Assembly (NCBI GenBank): GCA_964036665.1
Contig: OZ038526.1
Coordinates: 23,436,001-23,500,000, forward strand
Origin: Gordius sp. MW1
Taxonomy: Eukaryota; Nematomorpha; Gordioida; Gordea; Gordiidae
DNA length: 64,000 nucleotides
Direction: 5' to 3'
Below are positions 35,421-48,679 of the stretch, piece by piece. The notes below the pieces were generated by a model. It had not been told where the DNA came from. It ran no database searches and was given only the letters and a program-made list of their open reading frames with translations. The first letter of the stretch is position 1. The number at the start of each line of letters is the position of its first letter. A program made the position numbers and the translations under genes.

Positions 35421-38030
35421 TATTATTTTAATGTCAAATAAATTAGATTTTAAACCTGTGCCATCTTCGATTAAATTATATAGCATCTTATATAGTTCCT
35501 TCCCTCAGTCCAAATTCGACAAAAAATTTGTAAAATTTATAGGTTATCTCAAAGAATTAAACACGTCATTATTTGTGATTTGCGAAGCAAGCAAAAAATA
35601 CTTTGGTATCGGATGACCATGACTCCAAGGCTTAAATTTTCATTTGAATTCGCGCGTTTAAAGTGTAAGGTTGTGTGAACTTTAAAATTTAAATAATTAA
35701 AATCTCTACGTAATCATGATATATTATGCGTATGTTTAGCATTGGAATATTTACCTAGTAATTTGATAGTATATTATTAGTTAAAAAAGGGAATGTTGGT
35801 CAGTGCTAATTAAACATTGAGCCAAGCTTGCCCCGTTCACCTTATAACTACTATTGAATTTAACTACTACGAAATTATCTAATATATGACAATATCAAAT
35901 GTCATTTTATTAAATTATTTATTTTGCTCCACAAATCAAACAAAGTTATTTTATGATATTTTGGCATAATTTATTATGGAAATTTGTATTCCCTACATAC
36001 AAAAACATGTCACTATTACTAAAACACCCTTTAAGATTTTTTATTTATTCAGGTGCAAATACTGTATAGCTGTTTTGAATTTGGGCATCCAAGGCAAAGA
36101 GCTATGAGTGTAATAAATTCTTATTTTAATTATAATTACTTACCAATTATGTGGATTATTCTTACTAGTAAGTAATAATATTTTATTGTCTAATTTTTAA
36201 GTTCGGGATAGTTTTCATATTATTTAAGAAAAATGAATATAAAAAATAACCCATTTAGACACATTTGAACATTACATATCGACTTTTAGGCTACATATTT
36301 TAACATTCTTTCAAAATAGCAACGCCATTAAAATCACCAAAGTGTTGGTTGCATTACATTAATTTTCGCAAGATTAGACATTTACGTTGCAGAATGGTGT
36401 TAATTTTGTTTTTATTGTGACCGTTAAGTCGGACATTATTAGTCAAAAAAACATGGCCGCTATTAACGATCACATTATAAAATGAAATCGCAAATACAGC
36501 ATCTCGGGGAATTCATTTAAAGGGAACGCGATAAATTGTCATATTAAGTAGTTGATTTTCGAGTAATGCAAAGCTACTTAATTTTACTTAATTTAAAGTT
36601 TTGTTTAACAAAACTTACTCGCGATTGACTGCTTAGTATAAAAATTTATAACATCTACCAAACCACCTGAAATAAATGGTATATTTATTTATCTTGATTA
36701 CAACACAATTTGATATTTATACCTATATTTTATATATAAGATAAATTTATCTTTATGCGTTTCATGGGCGTACCCAAGATTGGATTTAGTGGGGGGGTAA
36801 TAATCATTTAGAAGGGGCAAAATGATAATTTTTAGAAATTTTAGTCATAACTATATTAAATTTTGAAGAATTTTTGGATTTAGAGGGGGCAGCCGCCCCT
36901 CCCAAGCTGCGTTTTAACATACTGATGTCACGGATCCCAATAGCACTCGTTTTATATTATAGGACTTGATGTTTCCCCTATGAACCTAGTTCAAACGTTA
37001 TTTAATAATAAAATAAATTACGAATATAATCGATCATTTTAAAACTCATTTAAGCTAGAAAACCTAATAACGTGGCGAACCATTTAAAAAATTATATAAT
37101 ATAATAATTTTCTCTTAATTAATTTTTACGCTTAAATCTTTTATAGCCTTATATTAAATAATTTCATGGGATAGCACTCATTATACAATTATGAGGTATA
37201 TGAGAAAAAGTGTCTTAAGTTATTTAAAAATCTTGCATGACAAAATGTCATCACCATTTTGAGGGTTACCTAAGATTTGCTCAAAAAATTGATTGACATC
37301 TATATTTCTAATTTTGATAAAAATTCAACCTGCCACGTTCAAATTTATACTGGACACCGGAAAAAATCCTCTACCTTTAATTCTTTTAGTTATATTGCCA
37401 TATGATATATTTTTCGTCAAGTTACATTAAGGAGTGGTGCTATAGCCTGGTTATTATAATATAGGATCAAGAGGCAAACAAAAAATATCGAAATCCTTAC
37501 GACCTATTAACTGTGTCCTTAGGGGCTAGAGCTTTTCTAAACTTATTGTTCTGAGAGTTAAATTAATGTTCATATTATTACATCGATATTTTTATTAATT
37601 TTTAAAAAGGCCACTTATTCTAAAAGTTGTACTTGATAAAGTTAGGGGATTTGTTGGAGGGAATTCTCACGACTCACCCTAGCGCGGACCCCATTAAAAT
37701 ATTGATTGAAATTGTATTCATATTATTTTATATTAAAATTATACTGCCCTCTAAAGGATTTTTTTATGATCGAAATATTTGTGATTTTTAATAACCGAAT
37801 ATTTTGTCATTTCGATCAATTGTAGAAAGTACAATAAAGAAATAGTTTTGTTAACTTGAGTCATCGGTAGATCCTGGAAGGTAACAATTTAAGTTTTTAC
37901 TTGAAACCAGAATCAGAATCAGACTCTATATAATATCCACAAAAAGTTTATTAAATATTATATATTATTTGTTATTACAATGTAACACAAATAAACTGGA
38001 AGACAATTTAGAATAAGGTATCACAAAATG
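35421..38030. other. Mostly featureless DNA downstream of the JIP1-like gene
   Basis: It contains one damaged MITE of the CATGGGCGTA type (36763 to about 36908; its right end lacks the terminal bases, and GCGTTT is found on both sides). No other gene or repeat is supported. Confidence 0.4.
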
Positions 38031-41000
38031 TTATTCCTCGTTAACAATACCTTCAACAACCGTGTTAAATTTCATGCACTCCAAAACGTTGGCGTAAAAT
38101 TCCTTGAAATGTAACCTTTTTATATAAATACAAAAATTAACCCATTTTAAAATAATTATAACATGTAAAGTTACCCAATGCTCTCAACGACTAATTGTGT
38201 GGGGGCAGATGCTAGGAAAACATGACATGCATATTTATTTTCAATGGGATGTTTCGTAATGTAACCAAAATACCTAAATTTAAAAAATTTATTTTAGGGT
38301 TATGCAAATAACTTAGGATCTTTGGGGTTGTATCCGCAAAATGATATGTTGTAAAATGGAAAGTTATATTTATGCGGTGTATTGTATCTCTGTTATTAAA
38401 CAATAAAATATATTATATTCTTTATTGTCATAATAAATTACCAGATTTTTAGTGTTTTTACATAGTATGCGAATACCCTGACAGCCGATTTCGATAATAC
38501 AAATGGGTATCGGGCATGTTGAGCACATTTTGCGCAACAAACAAATCTGCTTTTAAACAAAAATTTTTTAACAATAGTTTTAGATCTAATATAAGAGAAA
38601 AACTAAAATCATTGAAACCATTTGAGCATCTTAATTAAATATCTCAAAAAAATTATTTTTCTAATTGACCCAATTATTCTTTAATTTTTGTTCTGTCCTT
38701 TACAGTTCTTATAAATTAAATTAATAAAGTTCATAAAAAACAAAGCATATATTAATATAAGTTAAGGTTAAAAAATTTGAAGAAATCCTTCGGAAAAACG
38801 AATATTTCATTTTGATAATATTTTTTTTTTGTAGAAAAAAGAGGATAGATAAAGGAATAGTTGTTAAAATGATAAAATATATCAAGATGAGATTATGCTG
38901 ATAATAATGAGAATATGGTAATAATAAGCCGAGGATAATAGGAGGAATAGGATATCTTGATTGATAATTTATCTTTTATTGCTAAACAAAGTAATTAAAA
39001 GATAGGATTTTACCAACTCTTGTTTGTCACAATGTTAAAAAAATAATTTGAGCAATAATATAGAAACGATATTAATATGCAGTTTTTGTTATATAACAAA
39101 AAGTTGTGTGATTAAACGATTCGTCTTTCATGTATTTACATATACGGCAAATATCTAAATGTTGTCTAATGTAACAGTTTTGTGATCTTCAAACACTAGT
39201 TATCTAAAAAGGCTTTCTTTATATAATATAAACGCTTTTTAAAGCAATAACTGTATTAAATTTAAGCTAAAGTCATTAAATTTGACAAAATAATATATAG
39301 TTTCAGTTTTTTAAATTCAAAGTCTTCAAAGAGAAACTATGGCACATTTAGTCCACTAATATCCCAGATAAAATTCCTCTTTCCTAATCAATTCCCAAGT
39401 TCAATTGAAGGATGACAGCTATGCCATATTACTTGTCTTAAAGATCAGAAAACCTTAATATTTTGTTTAATTTGAATATTTGCTTTGAATTCTATATTTT
39501 GACTTGTGTTATTAGCCAATGATAGTTTAGTGACATTATATTCGATTATTTTTTCGAATATGCTATTTTCTATCTGCCCAAATATTTTAAGCAATAAAAT
39601 TTATATTAATCATATTATATGATAATAAAATATAAACAGTATAAATAAGTTATAGGACAAAAAATGAGGGCAAAAAAATCATCAATCTACTTCCAAAATC
39701 CAAAAACGATGTATAATTGATTGTAAAAACGTCATCGAATGTTAAAAACTTAGACATTCGACCAAGGGCCTCTTTTAAATTTATAAATCATTATAATAAT
39801 GGTAGCATCTTTGTAATCTATGGCTGTCGTGCCTTAGTATTTCTACATTTTGTTCCTAGATTTGCTGGCATTCCATAAACTCTTTAGAATTTCAGTCCCT
39901 TGACTTAGTAACTTTGTAGATTAACCACTCTCCTTCCTTGCAACTCAATTCCTTCATTTAGGCCATGTTACCATTAGTTTTGGCTTTTTTCACGGACCCA
40001 TTGGCCAAGCTTTTAGATATTTGAAAAGTTTTTGTTAATAGAATCTATGCTTTTATAACAAACTTTGTATAATCCTTTCTTTTCTTTAATATATTTTAGT
40101 ACATCTCCATTATCTTCATTCCATTATCACGATCACGAATCCTAAATTTAAATGTTCTTGCTTTCACTTAATATCCATCGTTCATGGCATCCCACTCATC
40201 TTTACGAAATATGAGACGTTATACAATTTAGATGGCTATCTTCAAGTTCCATTCGAAAACTCTCTTTTTCCAGATCAGACAACGTTAATCATCTTAATTT
40301 TGAAACACAGCTGGATTGCCAAATACAGCCACTTCTTACGGTTAAAAGTCCTTCGATAATACTATACCTAGAGCCCTGTAAGGGCCGACCGAAGCTCAAA
40401 CCGGCTCGAGCCCGGCCCAACCCGATCGGGCTTCAAGCCGGGCTCGGGCAGAATTTAATGCAACAATCGGGCCTCTGGCTCGGGTCGGGCCTGATGAGGC
40501 GGCCGACTCGGAGCCTGAGCCCGGCCCGAATTGACTAAAGTAAATTAATCTTTTATTAATTATCTATGTAAACCATACATAATATAGCTTCCGAGCTTCA
40601 ACTTTTTTCCCCTGTCTATTATAATATTATGACAGAAATTACAAATCTTATTCTAGTATTTAAATATATTCATAATAGCTGTTACTTTAGAAATAAAGTT
40701 ATTTTAAAAAGTTATTCTTTTGGAAATCTTAGATTAAATATATTTTAAAAAGTTAGATTTCCAGTTTTAAATTATTAACTGAAAAATTGTAGGGAGTGAA
40801 AATGAAAATTTTATTTCAAACTTATCCTAGTTGTAAATTAAGAGTAATAATAATTTAGCATTCTGGATTTATATGGTAAAATAATTTTCAAGAATTAAAA
40901 AAAAATTTAAAATTTATTTTTTTTTAAAGTCGGGCTCGAGTCGGGCCAAAAGTAAAAAAGTCGTTCGGGCCGCTCGGGCAAAGTAAAAACTGAGACGTCG

Positions 41001-42766
41001 GACTCGGGCCGGACTCGAGCAGAAAAAATTCCATTTTGCAGGGCTCTAACTATACCACACCATCTATAGATGTTTCTGTGCCGTTGAGTATAGTTTGTAT
41101 CTGTCACCTATATGTCCCAAATACATAATCCATTTTTCGCAAAGTCAGCCAATTCCCTGCTCTTGCATGTTATTGTTTCAGTATTCCAATATCCAAACTT
41201 GATCCTGCGCACATTAATGTCTTCAGCCGCTTCCGTTTGGGGATAGATCAGTAGCCTTCGTTTAATTCCCACACATTCGAATCGAAGAAGGCGAGCGTCG
41301 CATGAGGGGAACGTCCTAACTTGTTTGTCATGCTATTTATTTATTGCAATATATTTTGATTTTTTATCAAATGATAGATTTTGATATCCTGACTTAACAA
41401 GCCTAAAGGAAGATTTGGGCGTTTGACTACCTCTTTTCCTGATATCAAAATCTTGATAAATTTAGTTTTGATTTAAATCGAACTCATACGATTAAGTAAG
41501 TCTGTCACTTAAAGCATTTAATAACCACTCCCTCAAAGCGTAGAAATTTTAGACTATCCCTTTAACAAGAACCTTGCCAAAAAAGTGACCGCACCATTAA
41601 CAAACCCAAAGTTTTATTTAGTATTGCTTCTTGGAGGCGTCATTGAAATATAGATAAGTTAGATAAGAACATAAAAATTTAAAATTGAAAAATGAGAAAT
41701 AATATATAAAAAAGTAATTCAATAAATATTCAAAAATTTCATATGGCAAAATTCATTGGTTGCAGGAAGGATATAAAATAATTTATCATAAAAAGAATGT
41801 GAGTTTGATCGTAAGTTTATAGACTTCTCATATCAACAATGGTGAAAAATACCACAACTTTTAAAATGGATTGAAATTACCTTAGACATGGCTTGACAAA
41901 TGATGTGATTTCCTTTATGGTAATCAACTTCCACGGATCCTAAGTAATTCATTAAAAATCTATCGGTCTTTAAGTCGCTCTCTTGTTTGTAACCAGTCAT
42001 GCAATAATAAAAAATAATACTTAAGCTATTATATTTACCTGAATTTACGCATTTCTCTTGGTCTAAAATAACGTAGGCCAATGGAAAAATTCCACATTCG
42101 CCAGTGCGTAAATTGATCCCTTTATATTACGCATAATTTGATAAGATATCATAAATTAAATTTTTAAATTTTAATTAATAAAAAGCTCACCTTCGCCCCA
42201 TAGGTCAGAAGATTGATGCTGAACGTATAAAGGGTCTCCTCTATCAATTTCTAATTCATCCGAATGACGGGGTATGAAGCGAAAGATACCTCTGTGAGTT
42301 ACTTCATATTCTAAATTTAGTGTTGCAATCCCTAACTTAATAAAAAAAAATTATAGCGAGACCGACGTCCAATTAATGTAATAAACTTTTATTTATTTAA
42401 TTAATATAAAATAAAGTAGTAAAAATCTATGGATTTTAAATTAATTTATATCATTGTAAGATCATTGATATGACCTTGAGACTCGGCATGTTGAGCTGTA
42501 TGAACAATGGAAGAGGAATTCGATGAATTAATTGCATCAGTCAACTTTTCTGAAAAGTTGTTTTCGCCCAAAAAGTAAGGATTATTATTAGATAAATATG
42601 CCTTAGTTTCTTGATATATGCCTAACTTTAACAAGAATTCATGCTCTTGTTTCTATGTTCAAATAATAATTGCTTAAACTCAAATAATCTTATTTACTTG
42701 ATTCAATTTTATATTTCTGTGCAAAATCCTTTCAACCAAACAGGGCTCCACGCTTTCTTTTTTCAT
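38031..42766 (-). CDS. MAPK8IP1: JIP1-like JNK-interacting scaffold (SH3-PTB)
   Basis: JIP1/APLIP1 proteins hold JNK-pathway kinases together and link cargo to kinesin-1. Nine exons give 311 residues: 42698-42766, 42475-42652, 42191-42331, 42039-42119, 41881-41981, 38442-38546, 38313-38389, 38175-38273, 38031-38115. After a serine/asparagine-rich N-terminus, an SH3 domain shows [17 protein letters not shown] and RTGECGIFP. The PTB domain begins [14 protein letters not shown] and continues [20 protein letters not shown] and [10 protein letters not shown], then KEFYANVLE to an acidic end. This order and spacing are specific to JIP1/2. There is no visible JNK-binding docking motif in the N-terminus, so the first exon or an upstream exon may be missed, or this is a short form. 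Intron 5 is 3334 bp and carries transposons; most others are 39-71 nt. Confidence 0.88.
39690..41240 (-). pseudogene. RTE-type retrotransposon relic in JIP1 intron 5
   Basis: On the minus strand, about 41100-41230 resembles the start of an RTE endonuclease ([20 protein letters not shown]), and about 39860-39960 resembles the linker before the reverse transcriptase ([17 protein letters not shown]). Stops and frame changes are frequent. The hAT element 40369-41048 interrupts it. It is the same orientation as the host gene. Confidence 0.55.
40369..41048. mobile_element. 680-bp non-autonomous hAT in JIP1 intron 5
   Basis: A perfect 8-bp duplication ACTATACC flanks it (40361-40368 and 41049-41056). 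The ends TAGAGCCCTGTA and TTTTGCAGGGCTCTA match those of the near-complete transposon at 13989-16692, whose transposase could have moved it. Subterminal regions are GC-rich with CGGGCTCGGGC/GGCCGACC-type motifs in place of the CGGGTCGGGTT units. No coding capacity. Confidence 0.92.
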
Positions 42767-43089
42767 CGTTAGATTTTTGGCTATTGAACCACGTAAATAT
42801 ATGAATATAATAAAATTATTATTGTTTAATCACAATGTTTGATATATTTGATTTTATTAAGGCTCCCACCTAACGTTAACCTAAACCACAATCTGCCCTA
42901 TAATTTTTTACAATATGTCCAGGTGCTCCTGCCCCATATCTAAGATGTTAAAAAGTCAGCATGTCACTCTTTCGTAAATAAAATGTTACCCGATCTAAAT
43001 GTATCTTTCAATTTCCACGGAGCTTGATTAGTCACTTATAGCATCTTAAATAAACCAAATTGTCTCTAAAAGTTGACTGAATAAACTGC

Positions 43090-43497
43090 GATATATATCC
43101 AGTGTAATGTAGGACAAGAAGATGCCTATATGGTTAAAGAGCAAAGCTTAAAAATCCATCGTAAGACCGGTGTTACTCCATGGAATTAATACACGTATAC
43201 TAAATGCCATAGAAGAAAAATTGTTGCAGGCCATGGAGATAAGAATGATACGACGAATAATTTTCTCGGGACAAACATGGATATTCAACCTATGGCTCAC
43301 TTTATTAACGAAAATCGGCTAAGGTAATATGGGCATATACTAAGAAGGGAGACCAATAATGTAAGTTGAAAAGGACTGGACAAGGATGTCCTGGGGAAGA
43401 GAGGAAGAGGACGTCTTCGTGTCAAGTGTAAACGACAAGTAGACAAAGTTATAAAACTAAAAAGATATCAAGACATGGTCTTACCCGATTGATGGTA
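43090..43497 (+). pseudogene. RTE retrotransposon 3' end
   Basis: The plus strand reads decayed fragments of the region after the RTE reverse transcriptase, such as LQAMEIRMIRRII (about 43223-43262) and GKRGRGRLRVKCKRQVDKVI (about 43389-43450), the usual basic tail just before the 3' repeat. It is followed directly by a GAA repeat, fitting the simple-repeat tails of RTE elements. Confidence 0.65.
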
Positions 43498-44025
43498 GAA
43501 GAAGAAGAAGAAGAAGAAGAAGAAGAAGAAGAAGAAGAAGAAGAAGAAGAAGAAGAAGAAGAAGAAGAAGAAGAAGAAGAAGAAGAAGAAGAAGAAGAAG
43601 AAGAAGAAGAAGAAGAAGAAGAAGAAGAAGAAGAAGAAGAAGAAGAAGAAGAAGAAGAAGAAGAAGAAGAAGAAGAAGAAGAAGAAGAAGAAGAAGAAGA
43701 AGAAGAAGAAGAAGAAGAAGAAGAAGAAGAAGAAGAAGAAGAAGAAGAAGAAGAAGAAGAAGAAGAAGAAGAAGAAGAAGAAGAAGAAGAAGAAGAAGAA
43801 GAAGAAGAAGAAGAAGAAGAAGAAGAAGAAGAAGAAGAAGAAGAAGAAGAAGAAGAAGAAGAAGAAGAAGAAGAAGAAGAAGAAGAAGAAGAAGAAGAAG
43901 AAGAAGAAGAAGAAGAAGAAGAAGAAGAAGAAGAAGAAGAAGAAGAAGAAGAAGAAGAAGAAGAAGAAGAAGAAGAAGAAGAAGAAGAAGAAGAAGAAGA
44001 AGAAGAAGAAGAAGAAGAAGAAGAA
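43498..44025 (+). repeat. Perfect (GAA)176 tract
   Basis: All 528 bases are uninterrupted GAA units; a single GGA ends the tract. Homopurine GAA/TTC DNA of this length can form triplexes. The long Glu, Ser and Leu reading frames over it are artefacts of the repeat. Confidence 0.98.
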
Positions 44026-44188
44026 GGAGAATTGTAAGGAACCCCGACTTTATGGTTTTTATTTGCAAATGATCGACTAGGCTGACTATTTAACATCTTT
44101 AATATGGGGCAGGAACACCTGGACATAATATAATAAAAAAAGGGCGGGTTGTGGTAACGACTAGGTTAACATTAAGTGAGAGCTTTAA

Positions 44189-45000
44189 TAAGGTCAAAAT
44201 TATAAATAAAAGCAATGGGTTACTATTTTTCAAACTGTCGATGTAGTTATGTTTTGGTAAACAATTTTGAAAAAAAATTTCACTTTCATTCAACGGGCTA
44301 CTACAAGCCAAATTATTTTCGATTCCATACTCCTATGAAAAAATAAGATAATATAATATTATGGTCCTATTTCAGCACAAATAATATTATTATTTCAATT
44401 TTTAAAGCACATCCTGAAAGTTGTATTTGAACCATGTTATTTATCAAATAAGCGACACTTAGCTTAATAAATTATTATTTGGCAATAGAGTTCTCTCTCC
44501 TCTTTCCCTTATAAAAAATACTATTTCTGAGATGATTTATTTCAAGCGTGAAGTTTCTAGAATACTAATTGTTGGCACAATAACTTAAATAAATTAGGTA
44601 GGGTTGTTAAAGTTCCTTAAAAGGGGGATCAATTCCAGTTCATCGTTTCTTCTTACAAATAGCAACTAGTTGAGTTTCGTTCCTTACCCTTGTTCTTATT
44701 ATTTTAAGTTCCTTTAAATATTTATCCATTGAAACAAAAAGCATTTATCAAATCAAAGTATTGTTGCAATTGTATGCAAAAATCTGTCACTAACACCTGC
44801 CCATTTGACTTTAACAACATATTAGATTCATTATAATCAACCCAAAACAAATTCTTTCAGTAGTTTACTAAAGCTTTCAGCTGAAGTACACGAATTAATG
44901 ACATTATATTTTATAAAACGCTAACATAGAGTTAAGAAAAATTAAATTATAAATTTACAAACATAGATTTAGTTGCACAAATTTTTATTTAAAATTTTGA
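44189..45000. other. AT-rich spacer
   Basis: No feature is supported. Confidence 0.4.
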
Positions 45001-45008
45001 GAGTCTTT

Positions 45009-45540
45009 TTAAGATGTCCATATTCGGTCGTTTTCATGCAGGTATGTAAAAACTTGGACTTGGAGCTTCGCAGTACTTGCCTTGAAATGCAATACACTCG
45101 TCAGCCATAATATCAAAAATTTTACTGTAGCATCCAAGCTGAAGTGGTTAAATGATAACCCCCCCCCCCCAAAAAAAAATTCTTTTCCAATAGGCATTTA
45201 TGAAATCTTCCCCTAATTTAAAATCTCCTTTTGGATGACCGGCAATCGATTTTAACTAGTGAGGATAATCGACTCAAATCATAGGCGTATAACAAAATGA
45301 TTAAGAATTAAAATTTAACATTGTGGTACCTGAGAATTGGAGTGCTTTTTCTGCATTTTTTAAAAATTTTAAAAACGTGCTATTCGGTAGATATCTATAT
45401 ATTTTATAATTAACTCTTTGATAAATGAAGAAAAAAAGTTTGGGCTTCGCTATTGAAGTTCTTATTTTGCACCTTGCAAATTTCTTCATTTTTATTGCTA
45501 TCTGCCATTACCCAATCCCAAACGCTCATTAAATCACGTG
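45009..45540 (-). other. Coding-like segments, unassigned
   Basis: An ATG near 45531 opens MSVWDWVMADSNKNEEICK and runs about 38 codons. Further minus-strand segments read YLPNSTFLKFLKNAEKALQF (about 45345-45395) and IMADECIAFQGKYCEAPSPS (about 45055-45115). They could be exons of one short-intron gene, but frames do not join convincingly and no family is recognised. A poly-C run at 45160-45170 lies between them. Confidence 0.25.
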
Positions 45541-48500
45541 AATAAATCGTCTGCCTTTAAATTTTAATTCGAATAATGTTCCTTCGATTACTTTATAACT
45601 GTGATATGTCAAACATGATACAATAAGAACTAAATGGGTAAAGAGAATCTGTATCCATTCTTACATTATAATATTAACCTGCCTATAGAACGTTCCATTT
45701 AATTGTATTATTTTATTTTATTCATCAATTCAACGTTTTAACCTAAGTTGTTCTTGAATAGCATTATCATAATAATAATAAATCTCTAAAAGTATTTAGG
45801 ATGAAGATAAGTAAAATTACTAGCCGAAATATAGCCCCAAATTTTACTAATGTTTTAAGGTATTATAGCAAAAATTGTTAATGATGGTTGCAGGCAAATC
45901 AATTTGCAAATATGTAAAATGATGAGTACTAAGCCCATGGAAAAAGAAGATTTATATAGCCGAAAAAGATAACATTTGCGAAAGATAGGAAATGATAAAA
46001 CGTTGTTTTAAAAGAATATTTAGGATTATTTAAAATTGTCAATAGATATAATTTTAAAGGACTATTTGTTTGAAAAATAAATATGTTTAAGTCTACTTTT
46101 GCTAAATATAATTTTGTATATAATTTTTTACTTTATAATTACTAAATTTTAAAAATGGTTTTTGTTGTAAATAGTATTTTATACCAATTTGGCCCCAGTA
46201 AATATTTTTAGCTGTAAAAATGGATATATATCATTGTGATTTTTTTTATAAATTTAATTATAAACATTTATCCCCTCAAAGATATTTCAAAGCATCATCG
46301 TTTAATCCAATAGGGTACAAAACCACAATTTACCATTTTTTTATAATTTTAAATAAATTTAAGTTATTGGAGTAACTTTCTAATTAATAACTTGTCCCAT
46401 AATCTCATATTTATTTTCATTAATTAGTTACAACTTATAAGTCATGAATCTAATGTTATAAAAACTTTAAAACTTGTGGTTGAAAATGAGCAAATTAGGT
46501 AAATAAAATAGCTAAAAATTTAGAACTTTGCTCTATGTGAAATTAAAAAATCCATTTTTATGACAAAATTAAAAGAAAACTCCATTTTTTGCTAAAATAT
46601 TATTGATTCTAATAGTTTACATAATTAAACTTAATTTTAAGTCATATAAATAATCAGTTTAGATTTTATAGCATTTCAAACTTTGAGCTGAATTATCTCA
46701 GTCTGAGTTTTGTGCAGAGGACTCCAATTCTCAGGTAACGATATGTATTCGGTAAAAATATGAGTTTGGTTTAGATTAAACCGCATTTTTTAATAATCTA
46801 TATTTACAAATGTTTTTTTCTTTATAACCAAAGAGCAGTGTAGATGTAGTATATCGGCATTTAATCATGCAATTCATTATAAAAAAGGGGTGAGGTAATA
46901 CTTGTTAGATCAATATACAAAATTGTATTAAGGATTCTAGTAATGTCCTCAATATTTTATGCCACATAAAGGACATGGAATGCTATAATTGCATCAAGCG
47001 AAAAATGGATACAATCTAATTAAATGTTTATAACCGCAAATTCCATTATAAAGTAAATTTATAGGCTTTGTGAATTTGTTATGTTATGTAGGGAAAGTTT
47101 AATAATAGTTAAAAGATATTCCAATTCTTAAAGCAAATCCTTTGGAGAAATGTTTACATTAACCGAATCGGAATCTGGTTGAGTACAATTTATTTAGACG
47201 TTAATTAAAATTTCCTGGCATTAAACATAGCTCTTGCAGCCATTTTTAGGACCTTCTTAGAAACATTTATCTTTTTTATTAATAAGCGATAGCAGACCGC
47301 TCTAAATCGCTAGTGTGAAAAGATTTAAGAGCAATTTTATTATTTTATAGGTAATTAACAATTTAAATAAATAAGTAATTTTAATAGTACACAATTCTAT
47401 GTTTGTAAAAATAGGTCCAGTCTTATTCTGATAACCATCTTTATATGCCATTAATTGTTATGGAATTATATAGGAAAATTGTTGCATTGTATAAAAATTC
47501 GTGTTTTGTCCACCAGCTACTTGTCTGAGAATGATCGACCAACTGATAAAAAAATGATCGTAATCAATTTATGAGAGCTTGTTGTCATGCTGATGAATTG
47601 AGTCAGATGAATGTCAAAACTTGAGTCTTGTTCGGATATAAAATATGTATTAATATTAAATTTGACACCAAATTAAGTTGTTTCCCGATGACTATGCCCT
47701 ATAATAGTTAGTGACTTTTTAAAATGCCATATAACTTTTATAAAAATAAAAATTTATAGTATCAATTAAAACACAACACTAAATATGCTAATACAATCAA
47801 TATTATTAATTATTCATCATCCAACTACTATTGACTCAGCTAAAAAATTAAATCTCACAAAAAATTAGCCACTTTGATATTAAAGAAAAAACATTCAAAG
47901 TTGTTTTATTATGTTAATTAATTCCCCCGTGACATTTCAATGTTCGGTTTATTTATCATAAACTGACCTTGGTCTATTGACCAATTTTGTGAATTAGAAG
48001 TTTGGCGTTATAAAGAGTATTTCCCCTGCTGTAAACATCAATTAATTATTAACTAAGATGATTATTACTTATATCTCAAACTCTATATAATAAAGGAAAG
48101 AAAGGGTTTTTTTGTTATCTGTATGGTATAAAATATCCTCATAAGAAACTTAATTTAAATGTAAATCGTGAAGTAAATTGTGTTCATTAGAGCGTATTCA
48201 TTTTTACAAATAATATGCTACGACATAAATAAATGATCTTGTCCCTAATTATGCAAAGATTGAAACATAACATTCACCAAATAGCTCCGTGTCTTATTCC
48301 TTTGTTTTAAATTAAAATACAAATTATTCACAAGCTTTGGATAGTCAGAGGTTATTGTAAAGTAATAAATACGGAAGTAAAATCATAATTTGAAATCTAC
48401 TTTATCATTTAAGAAAATGATAAAATGAATTAAGTGATGCACCCATTAGAATATGAATAGAAAATTGTTACTTTAAATTTAAAAAAAAATATTATTTTGC

Positions 48501-48670
48501 TATATAGAAAGTTGTGATTTTCAACAATAAATTGAAATTTATGCAAATGTTTTTACTATTATAAATTTATATATTAATGGTTTCAATTTATAATAAAAAT
48601 TGGATAATATATCGAATAATGATCGATTTCATATGATGTTCGCTATAAGTTTAAGCTTGTTTAAAACTTA
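45541..48670. other. AT-rich intergenic DNA without identified genes
   Basis: I find no coding region, clear repeat or inverted-repeat element in this stretch. Confidence 0.4.
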
Positions 48671-48679
48671 TTTAATAGA

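Larger units (their letters stand above)
42861..44184. mobile_element. Inverted-repeat element (TTAA-flanked) upstream of JIP1
   Basis: Arms of about 125 bp are inverted (42861-42985 and 44060-44184), sharing GTTAACCTA, TATGTCCAGGTG, TCCTGCCCCATAT and AAGATGTTAAA. TTAA stands on both sides (42857-42860 and 44185-44188), as piggyBac-type insertions leave. The interior holds an RTE 3' end with its GAA tract. The left border is 91-95 nt upstream of the JIP1 ATG. Superfamily is tentative. Confidence 0.65.

Noticed and set aside
43449..44126. Long reading frames of pure glutamate, serine or leucine
   Set aside because: They are translations of the (GAA)176 repeat in different frames and do not indicate proteins.
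45335..46740. Inverted ACTCCAATTCTCAGGTA motifs at about 45340 (minus) and 46722 (plus)
   Set aside because: The match is only about 17 bp with no extended arms or target duplication, so chance or splice-site resemblance is enough.
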